Source: Apium graveolens (Eukaryota; Streptophyta; Magnoliopsida; Apiales; Apiaceae). From it: 64,000 nucleotides of DNA. Positions 23,850-36,690 of this stretch are shown one piece after another; the first letter of the stretch is position 1, and each line of letters opens with the position of its first letter. Under the pieces are notes generated by a model, which was not told the DNA's origin, searched no databases, and worked only from the letters and a program-made list of their open reading frames with translations. The stretch covers positions 150,146,125 to 150,210,124 of the forward strand of contig NC_133650.1 of NCBI RefSeq assembly GCF_009905375.1, read 5' to 3'. A program made the translations under genes and the position numbers.

Positions 23850-24900
23850 CCTTATTGTTACTTAATAGTTTGAATAACTTAGCACCCCCTTAATAAGGGA
23901 GCTATATATATTAAGTCTTTAAATTCTGTGCATGCCAAGTCTTTGGCACTTCTTCTCCTTCCTTTCTCTCTAACTTGGACGATCCTCTTCCTTAAAAACT
24001 TTTTGATTTTGTAGGGCTCTTCCCAATTTGGGGCTATCTATCCTTTATGCCATACCCCGGATGCTTCAACTTTCGTGAGAACCAAATTACCTTGCTTGAA
24101 AAACCTTTCCTTTACCCTCAGATTGTAGTAGAAAGATGCTTTCTTATGATATTCCATGATCTTTGCATGCGCTTCATCACGCACCTCATCTATTAAATCC
24201 AGAGCTAGCTTTTGCCCTTCCTCACTTTCCTCGGCATTGTAGGCTTGAATCCTTAGAGACGGATGCGATATCTCCACATGAACGATTGCTTCAACCTCAT
24301 ATGCCAACATGAAGGGCGTTGCTCCTGTCGTGACCCTACACGTGGTCTTGTATTCCCTAAGTATTGGAAGTATTTCACCTATCAAATTTTTCCTGGACTT
24401 CTAAAACCTCTTCTTCAACCCATCTAGGATAATTCAGTTTGCCACTTCCACTTGCCCGTTGGCTTGAGGATGGGCAACAAAAATGAACCGCAGCTCGATT
24501 TCATTCTTCCCACAGTACTTCTTGAATTCTTTATTATTGAATTGCGTTCCGTTATCGGTCACCAAGATACGGGGAATTCCATATCTACACATGATGTTTT
24601 CCCAAAGGAATTGAGCAAACTGCTTGGTTGTGATCTTAGCCAATGGCTTGGCTTTGATCCACTTACTAAAGTAATTAATTGCCACAATAAAAAACTTTTT
24701 TGTGCAGTGGCCATCGGGAAAGGTCCAAGAATATCCATACCCCACATAGCAAAAAGGATGTGAGAATTTATGGAAGTTAGCATCTCACATGGCTGCCTAA
24801 TAACTAGTGCATGCTTTTGGCAATGATCACATTTATTCACTTAAATTTTGGCATAAACCATCATCTTCGGCCAATAAAAGCCCAAACGAGTAATCTTGAG
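23850..24900 (-). pseudogene. Integrase of TatA (broken)
   Basis: On the minus strand, high to low coordinates: a zinc-binding CDHCQKHALVIRQP block (~24800), a core with MDILGPFPMATAQK and a catalytic-Asp NYFSKWIKAKPLAK region, TDNGTQFNNKEF (second catalytic Asp) and AHPQANGQVEVAN with the catalytic-Glu zone. A C-terminal KASFYYNLRVKERFFKQG block (24038-24385) follows. The integrase frame is cut into several pieces. It would insert the DNA copy into the genome. Confidence 0.85.
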
Positions 24901-25129
24901 AGCAAGGATCCTGCCCCCCCAATTGTTGGCCATAAATGCCTTTATGTACCTCTTCAAAGGCTAGTCATGCCTCATCAGGCCTGAGACACCTTAGGCAGGG
25001 AATCACAAAGGACCTCTTATACAAAATCCCATCTATCAAGGAACACCCCAAGGCTCGCATATATAATTTGTGTGCTTCCATTACGTCATTGATGAGCCAT
25101 CTGGTCTAAAGGTGAGCTTTGATGGTATC

Positions 25130-25640
25130 AATTCAAGACTTTCCAAGACCAACGAGGGCGATCAATTTAACATCAATGGTTCATGTTTTTAAAATACGAA
25201 AGTATTCACTTTCATAACTATTCTCAACTTCCGAGGATGCAAACTTAGACAATGCATTTGCCTTGGAGTTTTCCTCCATTGGGATGTATTAAACATGAAA
25301 TTTATCAAATTGAGTCATCACAGCTCTTACAAATCACACATATCTTGCCATGATTTCATCTCTCACCTCAAATTCTCCATTAACCTGAGACACCACATGT
25401 TTTGAGTCTTCATAAACTTTCAAGTTTTTAACCCTCAATATTCCTGCTAGACCTAGTCCAGCTATCAGGGCTTGATACTTTGCCTCATTGTTTGTGGTAG
25501 AAAAATCTAAGTACATAGCATACTCAATCAGGAACTTGTCGGGGCTTTGTAAAACTAGTCCAGCTCCACTGGAATTTATTTTTGATGCCCCATCAAAATA
25601 GAGTACCCAGAATTATTTGATCTCAATTTCTTTCTTTTTC
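25130..25640 (-). pseudogene. Second (archaeal-type) RNase H of TatA
   Basis: The minus strand reads LYFDGASK with the first acidic residue, then STTNNEAKYQALIAGLGLA, then a region with a Glu-Asp-Ser-Lys string and an Asn-Ala-Leu end. Stops interrupt it. A second RNase H after the first is a hallmark of the Tat lineage and sits between RNase H 1 and integrase as expected. Confidence 0.75.
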
Positions 25641-27170
25641 TTTGCCATCCATTCCTTGAAGTGTATCTTCCGACCCCCTGACTTCTTGGTTTTTGATGGT
25701 ACATTCAACCACGAAGTTAGCCAAGGCCTGAGCTTTGATCATTGTTCAAGGTTTATATTTAATATCGAATTCCCCAAGCTCTATGGACCATTTGATTAGC
25801 CTTCCACTAGCTTTATGACTGTGAATGATGTTTCTCAGAGGCTGATTTGTTAGCACCTCAATCTTATGAGCATGAAATTAATAACACAATTTCCTTGAGG
25901 CCATAACCAGGGCTAAATCGAACTTTAATATTGTGGAGTAGTTCAACTCAGTCCCATGTAGAATATTGCTGACATAGTATATGTGTTTCAAGACTTTAAG
26001 CTCCTACCAACACGGAACTCAAGGCATTTTCAGAAACAGCCAAGTATAAATACCGAGTTTCATTTAGGATTGGATTTTCCAGCAAAGGGGCTTGAACCAC
26101 GTATATTTTCAATTCCTCAAATGATATTTGACTTTCATCAGTCCAGGAAAAATCTTTTACTTTCTTTAAAGCCTTGAAGAATGGCAGACACTTGTCTCCG
26201 GATTTGGAGATGAACTGTCCCAAAACAACAATCTTTTCGGTGAGTTTATGAACTTTTTTTATATAGCGTGGAGGTTCCATATCTAAGATGACCTTTATTT
26301 TATCAGGATTGGCCTCAATTCCTCTCTTGGAGACCATTAATCACAAAAATTCTCGGACTCTATACCAAAAACACACTTGGATGAGTTTAACATCATCTTT
26401 TGATACCTCAAGACTTCAAAAGCTTCCCTCAAATGGGATATATGATCTTCCTGTACAAGGATCTTGACTAACATGTCATCTACCTAAACTTCCATGGTCT
26501 TTCCAATAAGATTCTTGAAAATCTTATTCACCAACCTTTGGTAAGTGGCTCATGTATTCTTGAGCCCAAACGCCATAACAAGATAACAAAAAACACCAAA
26601 GTTAGTGATGAATGATACCTTTGGGATGTCATCTTTATGCATCTTGATTTAATTATAGTCGCTAAATCCATCCATGAAACTCAGCAACTCGTATCCCGCA
26701 GTGGCATCTATCAAAGTGTCTATCCTTGGTAGAGAAAAACACTCCTTTGGGCATGCATCATTTAGGTCAGTGAAGTCAATACACATGCTCCACTTTCCAT
26801 TAGCCTTCTTTACCATTACGGGATTTTCCAACCATTACGGAAATTATATCTCCTTAATAAAATCAACCTCTAAAAGCTTCTCAACTTCTTTTTTAATAGT
26901 TTCCTGCCTTTCAGGGGCGAAGCTCCTTTTCCTTTATTTCACAGTATTTCGGTTAGGATCGACATTGAACTTGTGGGTTATCAATTTGAGATTGATACCA
27001 GGCATATCTTCCGCTGACCATGCAAACACATCACTACTTTCTTGCAAGAACTTTGTTAACCTCCCTTTGAGGGGCTCCTCCAATAACGCTCCAATGAAAG
27101 TTATCTTCTCAGGATCTTCAGGAGCTAAAGGAATCGGGATTAAATCCTGCACTGGCTTCCCTTATTTCTC
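25641..27170 (-). pseudogene. Reverse transcriptase and first RNase H of TatA (broken)
   Basis: The RT entry is at 26934-27152 (DVFAWSAEDMPGI). The fingers follow at 26649-26831 (KKANGKWSMCIDFTDLNDAC), then GLKNT, then the catalytic site near 26475-26490. There the Tyr of YVDD is replaced by a stop (26484-26486), leaving VDD. The thumb ORF 25996-26337 and a degraded RNase H (25641-25995, with SHKASGRLIKWSIELGEF) follow. The long plus-strand ORF at 26674-27312 is the antisense of this RT. Confidence 0.85.
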
Positions 27171-27399
27171 ATCATTCTCGTGGATGTCCATATCTTCAAT
27201 GGGCAGAACCTGCCCCCGACTTTATCTACCCTCAGAGAGGATACATAACAGCTTCTTGTCATTTTCTGATCTCCCATTTCTTCTCATATTCCGTACCTTG
27301 TTAGAAATTTAATCACTGAATGGTAGGATAAGGGGACTGCCATGATGGCATGTATTCTCACCCTTTCCATGAGTGCATTATAAATTCACTCAGCTTTAA

Positions 27400-27960
27400 C
27401 CACCACAAAGTTCAACATTTATGTAGCCTGCCTTGGCTCCTGGCCCATTTTCAAAGGTAGTTTAATTATCCCTTCAACGGGACATTCAACTTCAGCGAAC
27501 CTATAGATTGGCATATCAGTCAGGGTTATTTGAGAATCATTGTATCCCATCCTTATAAAGGTATCATAAAGAAAAATGTCAGTTGACGCTCCATTGTCAA
27601 CAATGACTCTCTTCACAGGGTTGTTCCCTATGATAGGTGTTATGACTAAGGGATCATAATGAGGAAACTTAACCACTTCCAAATCAAAATCATCGAATGC
27701 CATTGTCACTCTAGTCTTGGCCCTTTTCGGGGCTTCTCCAACTATATACATGACCTCTCGTGTATAAGCCTTCCATGAGTTCTTAGAAGAGTCAGCCGCA
27801 ATTGGCCCTCCAAAGATCATATTAATCATCAGGCTTCGTAGTTGAGAATTTCGCACCTGATCATCTTGATCCCTTCTTCGATCATCAAAATTTCTTCTCC
27901 CGTTATTGTTGCTTTCTCCCATTTCACCATATGCAGTGTACTTACTCAATCTTCCTTTTC
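27400..27960 (-). pseudogene. Protease and end of gag in TatA
   Basis: An open frame of 176 codons (27419-27949) starts in a basic, Arg/Asp-rich gag tail. It continues to a retroviral-type aspartic protease with VIVDNGASTDIFLYDTF (D-N-G-A-S active site) and hydrophobic flanks. This is the longest intact stretch of TatA. It would cut the polyprotein. Confidence 0.8.
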
Positions 27961-28702
27961 AAATAAGGAACTCAATCTCGTATTTCAACTTTCAGCACTC
28001 ATCGGTGTCATGGCCAGCATCCTTGTTAAATCGACAATACTTGCTTTTATCCAACTTAGCAGGATCAGCCTTCAGAGGCTTTGGCCAGTGAACATCTCTA
28101 TCCCTCTCAGTCTACCATACTCAATAAACTTTTGTCCGGGTCTTTGCTAACCCGAGGATACTTATCCTTTATATTGTATTCCTGGTCTGTCTTCCGCTTC
28201 TTGGCACCAGCGGGCTCATTGCTTATCACTGTCTTCTTCATGTTTTTCTTAACTTGGATATACTTTCCTGACCTACTTTGGAGCTATAACATATTCTCCG
28301 GTGGTCTTTTTGCTAGAGAAATTTTAAAGAACTCGTCCTTCATTCCTTGTTATAGAGCAATCATGGCCACCTTATCATCAAGATATGGGACCTTCAAGGT
28401 CTCCTTTATGAAATGATTCAAGTAGTCCCTAAGGGATTCCTTTGCTCCTTGCACAATACTCATAAGGGAAGCTGAGCTTTTCTCATGCACCTTCCCGCTA
28501 ATGAACTGTTTGATTAAAGCTTGACTCAAATCTATGAATGATCCAATTTAATTTGGGGGTAAACGGCTATACCACATTTGGTCCATGCCTAATAAGGTTT
28601 GAGGGAAAGCTAGACATTTGATTGAATCATTCACAGGTTGCAGCAGTAGTGCATTAGAGAAAATCCTGACATCATTAACCGGATCCCTGGTCCCATCATA
28701 GG
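27961..28702 (-). pseudogene. gag core of TatA, left part
   Basis: The minus strand holds the retrotransposon gag core in several frames: a W-Y-S-R-L-P-P-type block near 28570, LSQALIKQFISGK and EKSSASLMSIVQGAKESLRD. It joins the rest of gag across CHR3 (28708-53477). One indel lies at the join: the frame of the right part meets a TAA within a few codons of the target site. Confidence 0.75.
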
Positions 28703-28707
28703 CCTTT

Positions 28708-30469
28708 TATAATAACCCCAATTTTTGAAATTTTTGAAACACTGATGAATAGTAACTTTTTGCTGATGATGCTGATTAAGGAAAATTATCAGACCACCGT
28801 ATACAAGAGTCCTTTTATCGAAATTCTGAGTTCGTATTATTATTCTATAATGAGAATGAATGTATGTAAAAGTCGTCAGAATTCAAAACTGGACACTTTC
28901 ATTTTCTCGAGAATCCCCCAGACACTGAAGGAATTATGTTGAAGGAATAAGAATTAAGGATTTAAACCCAAGGATTATAAAAGGTGATTAAAGAAGGAAT
29001 AAGAAATATTAAGAAGGATTTATAGGGCCCCTGACAATGAAACCACGAATACGTTTCCTCGAACGATTAACGAGAACGAACGATAAACGAATCGTAAAAT
29101 AATTAAACTACTAAGTAATGCAAGTTGCAAGAAGAAGAGTCAATTAGTGCAAGATTAAGGCACTTAATTAACATCATAATTCAAGGATTAAGCTTAAAAG
29201 ATGCTTCCACCATAAGCTCTTGACAAGTGGCAAGGAGGATGAGCTCATTGGTGACCAAACAAGCTTATGTCACCTTCCACTCACATTAATCAACCAATAA
29301 CCAAACAAATATCTTCTCATCACTTCCTTATCACCACAAACCAAGTCAAACACTTTCTCTCCCCCATTTTTATCAAAAAACCCGAGAGGAAAGAGAGATG
29401 AAAATGGAGGAATATGAAGTGCTTGTATCTTGAGCTTCCCTTGGCCGTTTTTCGCATTCTACCTATCAAATCGAAGCCCTCGAGAAGCTCTACACATTTA
29501 GGGTAACCACTCTCCTCACCTTCTTGATTCTCAATTCCGTTTTTAATGTTTTATAGTTCAGATGAATAGTTAACTCAAGAACTAATGTTGTGTTCTTGAT
29601 TTTGTTTTAAGGTTTTGATCATTATAAGGCTAGTTAAGGATCATCTAAGATTTGTTAAGCATTACCCACTCTCCAAGGAAGGTATAAACTATAGAATCTG
29701 ATCTTAACTTTAAGTTTTGTTTAAGATTTGTGGTTAAAAGTGATGAGTAGTTTGATTATGTATGTATAGTTAGTTAATGGTTGGTTTTTAGTGGTTATTG
29801 TTGTTGTTGGTTGAAAACATTGGAGGAGTGGTTTGAAATAGTTTGGTTATAAAAGAGTTTTGACTTGGTTAAGTATTATAGTACAAGGTCTTGATTGGTT
29901 GATGCTTGGTTGTTGTTTTGGTATAGTCTAGAAGTGGAAATACATGTAAACATAGTCGTCGTAATGCCCGTTTTTTTATAACTACTTTTTCTTAGTATTG
30001 GGGACAGAGAGCTAACTGTTGAATCTGTAACTTTGTAATGTTTAGCTAGATGGTGTCGTAAGCTTCATTTTGATATGTGTTTCTCTTGAATCCGATGTAC
30101 GGTTTAGGAGAAATGACCGTTTTAAGTAACGGTGTTTTGCGAACGAACCATTACCCCTTGCTTTACTTTGAGACCTTGTTTAAGGCCCTTAAAAGACTAA
30201 TTGGATTACGAAACAATTGTGTAAGGTGGGTTAGAAAGTTGTTAGAGTATTCGCAAAAGAGTCATCTAAAAATTTGTAACGGTTAATTTATTAAAATTGG
30301 TGGAGCCGAGGGTACGCAAGGGATTAACGCAAATCGTTAAGCGTGTAAGCGACCGTTAGCGTATGAGTGAGTTTTGACTAGTTTCTTAATCGATCGTGGT
30401 CTAATTCTGGATTATGTTGTTGTTCATAGGTTACCAGACCCACTCTAAGCTTAAATCTATCCCGGAACA
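28708..30469 (+). repeat. 5' half of the CHR3 5' LTR
   Basis: It starts TATAATAACCCCAATTTTT and aligns with 49555-51306 of the 3' LTR. It stops at CCCGGAACA, where it meets CHR2 LTR sequence in inverted orientation (ACTCCCGG to the right). The breakpoint is at a shared GGAACA string. ~130 bases of this LTR are missing between here and 41730. Confidence 0.85.
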
Positions 30470-32456
30470 TCGACTCCCGGTTTAGAAAAATGTTCACCTT
30501 CGGGTCCCTTATACTAAGGGTATACGCAACTACTGCTTATCTCTAGCATAGGTATTATGCAGTTTATAAGCATTTGAATTGATAATAAAATATCAAGATT
30601 ATGAAACATGAATGCATATATATCATATCAACATGCTCCAATATATTGCAAGATTTCCTAATAACAATCATGCACTTATCACAAGATAATACATATACAC
30701 ATATACATCACAACAACAGTTATACGGGTAGAAAACTTGTCTGAGTGTTCCGGGATAGACTTAAGCTTAGAGTGGGTCTGGTAACCTTTGAACAACAACA
30801 TAATCCGGAATTAGACCACGGTCGCTTAAGAAACTAGTCAAAACTCACTCATACCCTAACGGTCACTTATACGCTTAACGATTTGCGTTAATCGTTTGCG
30901 TACCCTCGGCTCCACCAATTTTAATAAATCAACTGTTATGAATTTTAAGGCGACTCTTTCGCGAGTACTTTACCAACTGCCTAATCCACCTTACATAATT
31001 GTTTCGTGTTTCGATTAATCATTTACGGGTCTCAATTATGGTCTTAAAGTTACTCGAGATTTTGGGGTTCGCTCGCGAAACGCCATTACTTAAAATGGTC
31101 GTTTCTCCTAAACCGTAAATTGGATTTAAGCGAATGATATATCAAAATGAAGCTTGAATCATAAACTTTCTAAGCATGGTAATGGTAAGTTTATGGCAAG
31201 GAGTGTTCAGGTGCAAAAGTTACGTACAAAACAGTCTAAGGAAAATTGGGCATTACGACGGCTATAACTTAGCGATTCACAAATTTTACCAAATCAATTC
31301 AATATCAAACCACCACCATTCAACACCATTCCACCATGATTCAACCACAATACAAGATCATTCAATCATAACTCAAGATCTCAACTTATTCATCTATACC
31401 AAGTCAAAATGTGACCAAGAACTTTAAATCCAACAAGTATCACTTCTAACTCCAAAATCAACAAAACCACTTACTAAACAAAGCTCTAAACATGATTACA
31501 CACCCATTACACTAACCCATCATCTAAACATTAGGAAATCCAAACAAACAAAACTTAAGACTAAGATCATGAAGAGTTATACCTTCCTTGAAGCTTAAAA
31601 TCCATGAAAGATCCTTGGAATGCCCATGGAAGCCTTGATCTATGCTTAAGCTACCTTGACCTTACAAATAAAATCAAAAATCAAAAATTTGTTCTTGAAA
31701 GTTACTATTCACCCTAAACTTTTAGGAATTGTTTAACTAGGTAAACCTTGGATTCTTGGATCTAAACTTATAGCATAACTAATTTATGAAATATAGGATC
31801 CAAAGAAACAAACCTTGCAATTTTCCATGGCCTAGAGCTTGAGTTTTGAAAATCTATTTCACCATTTTTATGAAAAGGCCAAATGGAAGAAGAAGAAAAT
31901 GGGGGAGAGCTTTTTCTTGCTTGGTTTTCCTTGGGAAATGAGAAAGAAATGCTTGGTGGAGGAGATTTTTGAACAAATATCTTGATAAAGTGATGACATC
32001 ACTTGCTCATGTCATTATTTGCATCATTCCTTTGCCACATGTCATTCCCTTATGGTTTGATGATGTCATCCTCCTCTAATATATTTGATTAGTGCTTAAT
32101 TATTTGGTTAATCCTTTGGTTATTTGTATAAGCTTGATCTTCGGTCGCTTATTTGTTTTATAGTCCTTTAATGATCCTTGCTTAAAATCCTTGAATTAAA
32201 ATCCTTTTAATCATGTTACCTTATACTCAATCATTTCGGTATCTGTTGGATTTTTGGGAAAAATCAAAGTCTTCGTATTTGGATTCTGACGATCTTTATA
32301 TTCACTCATATACTTTATGAAGTACTAATAAGATCTTAGAATATCAATAAAAGAACTCCTACATAGTGTGGCATGAAAAATTTCCATAATCAGCATAATC
32401 AGCAAAATTTACTATTCATCAGTGTCTCAAAAATTCCAAAATTTGGGGTTATTACA
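30470..32456 (-). repeat. Truncated 3' LTR of CHR2
   Basis: It aligns with 39743-41729 of the CHR2 5' LTR and ends at the GGGGTTATTACA element end, followed by the polypurine tract complement at 32457. The first ~1.8 kb in window direction, i.e. the LTR 3' end, is missing. Confidence 0.82.
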
Positions 32457-33224
32457 GTCTCCCTCCTTAAAAGGATTCTGTCCCGGAATCAGATAGAAAA
32501 TGAATAGGGATACTTTTCTAGCATTGCACTTTCTAGCTCAAGTCAATTCTTCCCACATTGTTGTTTTACCAAAAAAACCCTAAGTAGTCTGATAACCCTG
32601 TTGCTAAGCACTTGCTCCTTTCAATCCATAACCCTTACTGGTTGCTCCATATAGCCTATGCGCTCGTATTCCCTTATGTGTCTGACATTCAGATTATCCT
32701 TCCTTAATATTGATATGTGGAACATGTTATGGACTTGCTGCAGGTTCCGGGGTAGGGCCAGTTCATTTGATAGCTTCCCAATACATCTTAATATAGCCTA
32801 GGGTCCAACAAATCGTGGACTTAGCTTTCCTTCCTTTCCGAACCTCATCAATCCTCTCCAAGGGAATACCTTTAACAATAATAGGTTCCCTACTTCATAC
32901 TCTTTGTCCTTTCGTTGTCAAATCAGCTTACTTTTTATGTCCATCTTGGGCTACTACCAGCCGTCCTCTAATTAGATCTATTATATCCTTGGTCCTTTGG
33001 ACCACTACTGGTCCGAGCATCTTGCGCTCTACAACTTCATCCTAACATAAGGGAGATCGATATTTTCTTACCTCAAGGGTCTCATAAGGTGACATCCCGA
33101 TACTCGCATACGATCCATTGTCGTAAGAAAACTCAATCCGTGTTAAGTGATCATTCCAAATTCTTTCAAGTCTATTGCACAGACTCTCATCATATCTTCT
33201 AGCATTATAGCTTTTGCTTCTCAA
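32457..33224 (-). pseudogene. Integrase C-terminus and chromodomain region of CHR2
   Basis: The polypurine tract complement is at 32457-32470. Minus-strand reading gives a 60-codon ORF (33042-33224) with RLERIWNDHLTRIEFSYDNG and SIGMSPYE, the GKY-less end of a Ty3-gypsy integrase core. A proline-leucine tail and a degraded chromodomain region follow. CHR1 lacks the integrase piece; CHR3 has it at 48757-48939. Confidence 0.75.
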
Positions 33225-36060
33225 TACCCACTCTTTTCTAGTTCGTAATCGATACTATCTTCCGTACCTAATATTATACTGGTTACACTTTTGCTCGTTA
33301 GCGTTGTATAACCTTTTAATAAATACGTCAACCTTAGTATCACGAATGTGTTTTCATTCCGAATACCACCATACTTTTACTACTCCTTTTTCAGCTATTT
33401 CTATTTTCCAAAGTTTGATCAATCATATAGAAGTAAAGGAATTTATTGAAAGATCACTGTGATCATGAAAACTTGTTATATTGCATAGTTAGTACATAAT
33501 GTGGCCAGCCTTTAGTACTTGACAAGCAATTTAAACAACATGCAGTATCCTACTAGGCTTCTATCACACAGATAGATTGTCATTCGGCAATACCTCCCCT
33601 TCTGGAAGGGTTGTTATTCTCAGCTTATACGAAATGAAAAGGAGAGAAAAGAACGAATTGAAGAGAATTTTATATATAAAAAAAATACTGCCACAAAATA
33701 TCTGGCTTGGAATCTACCTCTGAACTATAGAGGTTTATCACAGGAGAACAAAACATATATATATATATATATCAACATCAAGTATTATAACATCGCAATT
33801 CACGTGCCTGAATATTTACTATTCCGTCCATCATTCCATGGACCCATGCTCTTGCACGAGCTTATAAACAATCACCTTTGAAACTCCCTCGACTTCGAAA
33901 ATCGAATCTGGGATTTCATTCTAGACATCATCGTTACTAGAATTCTATGCTTGCATGCAACCTTCCTCGTATAGTATTACTACTCTTTATCGATAAGAAG
34001 GAATAATTATATCATAGGTAAATTTTCGGCTTAGTTGGTCTATCAATAATAACTTATACATTACCACGACCCGATTAATGGTACTAAATCTCAACATCCA
34101 TTCCAATCCAACTCTTACGGTTGTAATCAGCTCATTACTCGCAGAATCACCGCTGCATTACTATGGTCCACCGTTGACCTACTATAGTTATTCGTTTTCC
34201 TTGGAATCTTAATAGCTAACCATATGGAGTCAATACTTGTCGTATCGAATTCTTCTAAGGAGGTAACATAATCACCATTCATGATTCATGAAGAACATTC
34301 CCGAACTTGACATACATATGACATGAAGCAAATAAAATTACAGAAGAATTTCAATAAAAGCAACGATAGCAGGTTAATACCATTATTAACCATATGTCTT
34401 TATTGGGAGACATGCATCTCAAAGGTTCATTTAGTCATTTCGTAACATGGTCCTGGCTTATCTCAAGATAGTACCTTCTAAGATAGATTGCCCGCTCATA
34501 GCGATTACACAAATTAAACCTTTACCAAACTACTATTACGGTTGGGTATTGCACAGTCATCAGAAGGAATGTCAATCTTCCAAACCATAATACAACCATC
34601 ATGGCTTTAACCATCATCACTGTATTCCTCTGGCACGAGCGCCTATAATTGTCCTCTTACACCTTTGGCCTTTCCTGATAGTAAAATTTCCTTACAATCA
34701 ATGTCATTTTAACCATCTCCAACTAAATTTTCTACCTCATTTCAATCGCTGCTTATGTGAAAATGCTTTTCCTAAGTCCCGGTGAGGAAAAAAATCATCA
34801 TTTTTCCATAAGTCATTGCCTTAGTCTTTAGATGTGAACATTGTCACGGCTGACTCTCGATCATACTTAGGACGTCTCTTATATTGGGTCCTTCTTGTTT
34901 TCACCAATCTCGACCCTCATTGGGTCGATCTATACTTTCTTATGGTTCAACACGTGCCCCATCTGGCATTATTATAATTACGTCATATTTCCTTTATCAA
35001 AATTGCTATTCTTGAGAACTTTGAATACTACCTTTCTTCTTGTAAAACCTCTAAGGTTATCCTTAAATCCTTCATCAGGTACACCCTAGGCACAGGGCAT
35101 ATCAAGATACCATTTACTAATACCAGAATCATTATCTATATAATTCTGAAAAATTTCTCCACTGACCCTTAAAGGTTGTTGTTACCTTAATCCTTTCCAA
35201 TTCATACTGTCAAAACTCATACTATCCCTATTAAGGGTGAAATACCAACCTTTATGTATCCCCTAGGATTCATCTTAAGTTACCGAGGTTTATCGTTAAT
35301 TCCACCTTTAAAAAGGTACATGCATCCTTCCATGGATAAATCAAGTCATATATCCTTGATAGATTATCTTATTTAATCATTCCCATCTCGATAGTCTATA
35401 CCAAATTTCACAATAGCATCCTTATTCAAAATGAGGTCAATCAATATGGCCTCCAAAAGATAACACCGGTTATCCACTTTTCTTGCCTGATTTAGTAATG
35501 ATAACAGGGATGTTCTAGAAGATATTGGTCGTATTCAATGTGAACTTTTTAGTTCTAACTACTCATTTACCTCTTTATTTATCTCAACAGTCATCTTAAT
35601 ATTGGGATATCTTTTATACCTGGCGTCCCCATTTTTGGGTATCAATTCACATGCGTTACGTACACTTCACATTCTTGAAGGTCACTTCCTTCATCCAATT
35701 TCTTACTTTCTTGTCTCCTCAGTCTATTCGCGTCTCATTATTTATCCGTCGAACTATCTCAAGATTTCCTCGAATCCTCCCAACTTAAAGGGGATAAAAT
35801 ATATGTATCTCTTATGCCTTCAACCGTCAACTTTAACTCATGGTGAATCACCCTCATCCTGACGATCATATACTATTCTATTTCTATTTCTATGACTCTT
35901 TAGGGTTTCCTCATACCCAACTCCCTTATCATTCCTCAAACTCTATTGCCTTTATATTCCTTTCCACTTCAGTTTCTTTTTATTTTCCTTTCACTTACAA
36001 TCATTTCATGAACCCACTAATCATTGACTTCAAACATCATACCGTTCTGGGATTCTTGTC
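33225..36060 (-). other. Domain-free internal stretch of CHR2
   Basis: It aligns with 6431-9289 in CHR1 and inverted with 45905-48756 in CHR3. No RT, protease or integrase core is visible. ORFs such as 34895-35089 and 35602-35862 are on the strand opposite to the element and have no recognisable domain. Confidence 0.6.
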
Positions 36061-36690
36061 CTCAGAACGAATCTTGACAACTTTTACAACTTAGATTCAT
36101 AATTCATCATACTCGTCTGCCTTTGTTCTGGCTCTAAAGCTTTTACACTATTCTATAACCTTGGGAAGTACTTTCCTGAAAACAATTGACTGAACATTAA
36201 TCGGTTTATTATAACCTCTGGCCCCGTGTCTTTCTTGCCCTTTCACCGGCGGGTGGCCTCTCTCTTAGGAGGGTAAGTGACAAAAACAGTCTTTTATGAT
36301 TCGTCAATCATTTAGAATCTCAAATGATTCCTATATTTCCTTTAGCCAGACTTTTGCCTCGACTGGGTCAGCTTGTTCCTTGGAACTCTGAGAGCTTAGC
36401 GACTTAAAGGTTTTAAAAAAATTTCTCACCGCATTGTTTCCTCAGGGTGGTGGTTGGGGATAATAGTCTAAGTTCTGTTTAGAAAGGTCCATGAATTGTC
36501 ATATAGGAGTACCGTCTCGGGTCTCCTTTCCTTACCCGACTTCTGTGTCCTTAGTCTGAACGTTCCCTCCTCCTCCCCATAATCGGGGTCATCCTACATG
36601 TTTTAAATCCTCATTTTCCACTTCATTATGTTATGGGTTCCTTCTATCTTGATGGCGACATCCATGACTATCATGTTCAGGGTTTGCTCT
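36061..36690 (-). pseudogene. gag of CHR2 (broken)
   Basis: This has the same gag core as in CHR1 and CHR3, with stops and frameshifts. The minus strand at 36690 reads into an equivalent of the gag start (an Ile-Arg-Phe-Arg-Ala-Asn-Pro-Glu string) directly after the integrase fragment. Confidence 0.6.

Larger units (their letters stand above)
28708..32456. repeat. Large inverted LTR repeat (arms ~1.7 kb, loop 276 bp)
   Basis: Left arm 28708-30469 (CHR3 LTR, plus) and right arm 30746-32456 (CHR2 LTR, minus) are inverted copies of the same LTR half. Examples: TTACCAGACCCACTCTAAGC near 30431 with its complement near 30765, and the arm ends TATAATAACCCC and GGGGTTATTACA. The loop 30470-30745 is single-copy within this hairpin. 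Confidence 0.8.

Noticed and set aside
26674..27312. 212-codon plus-strand ORF
   Set aside because: It lies antisense to the RT of TatA, with which it shares all its length. Composition and position fit a shadow ORF.
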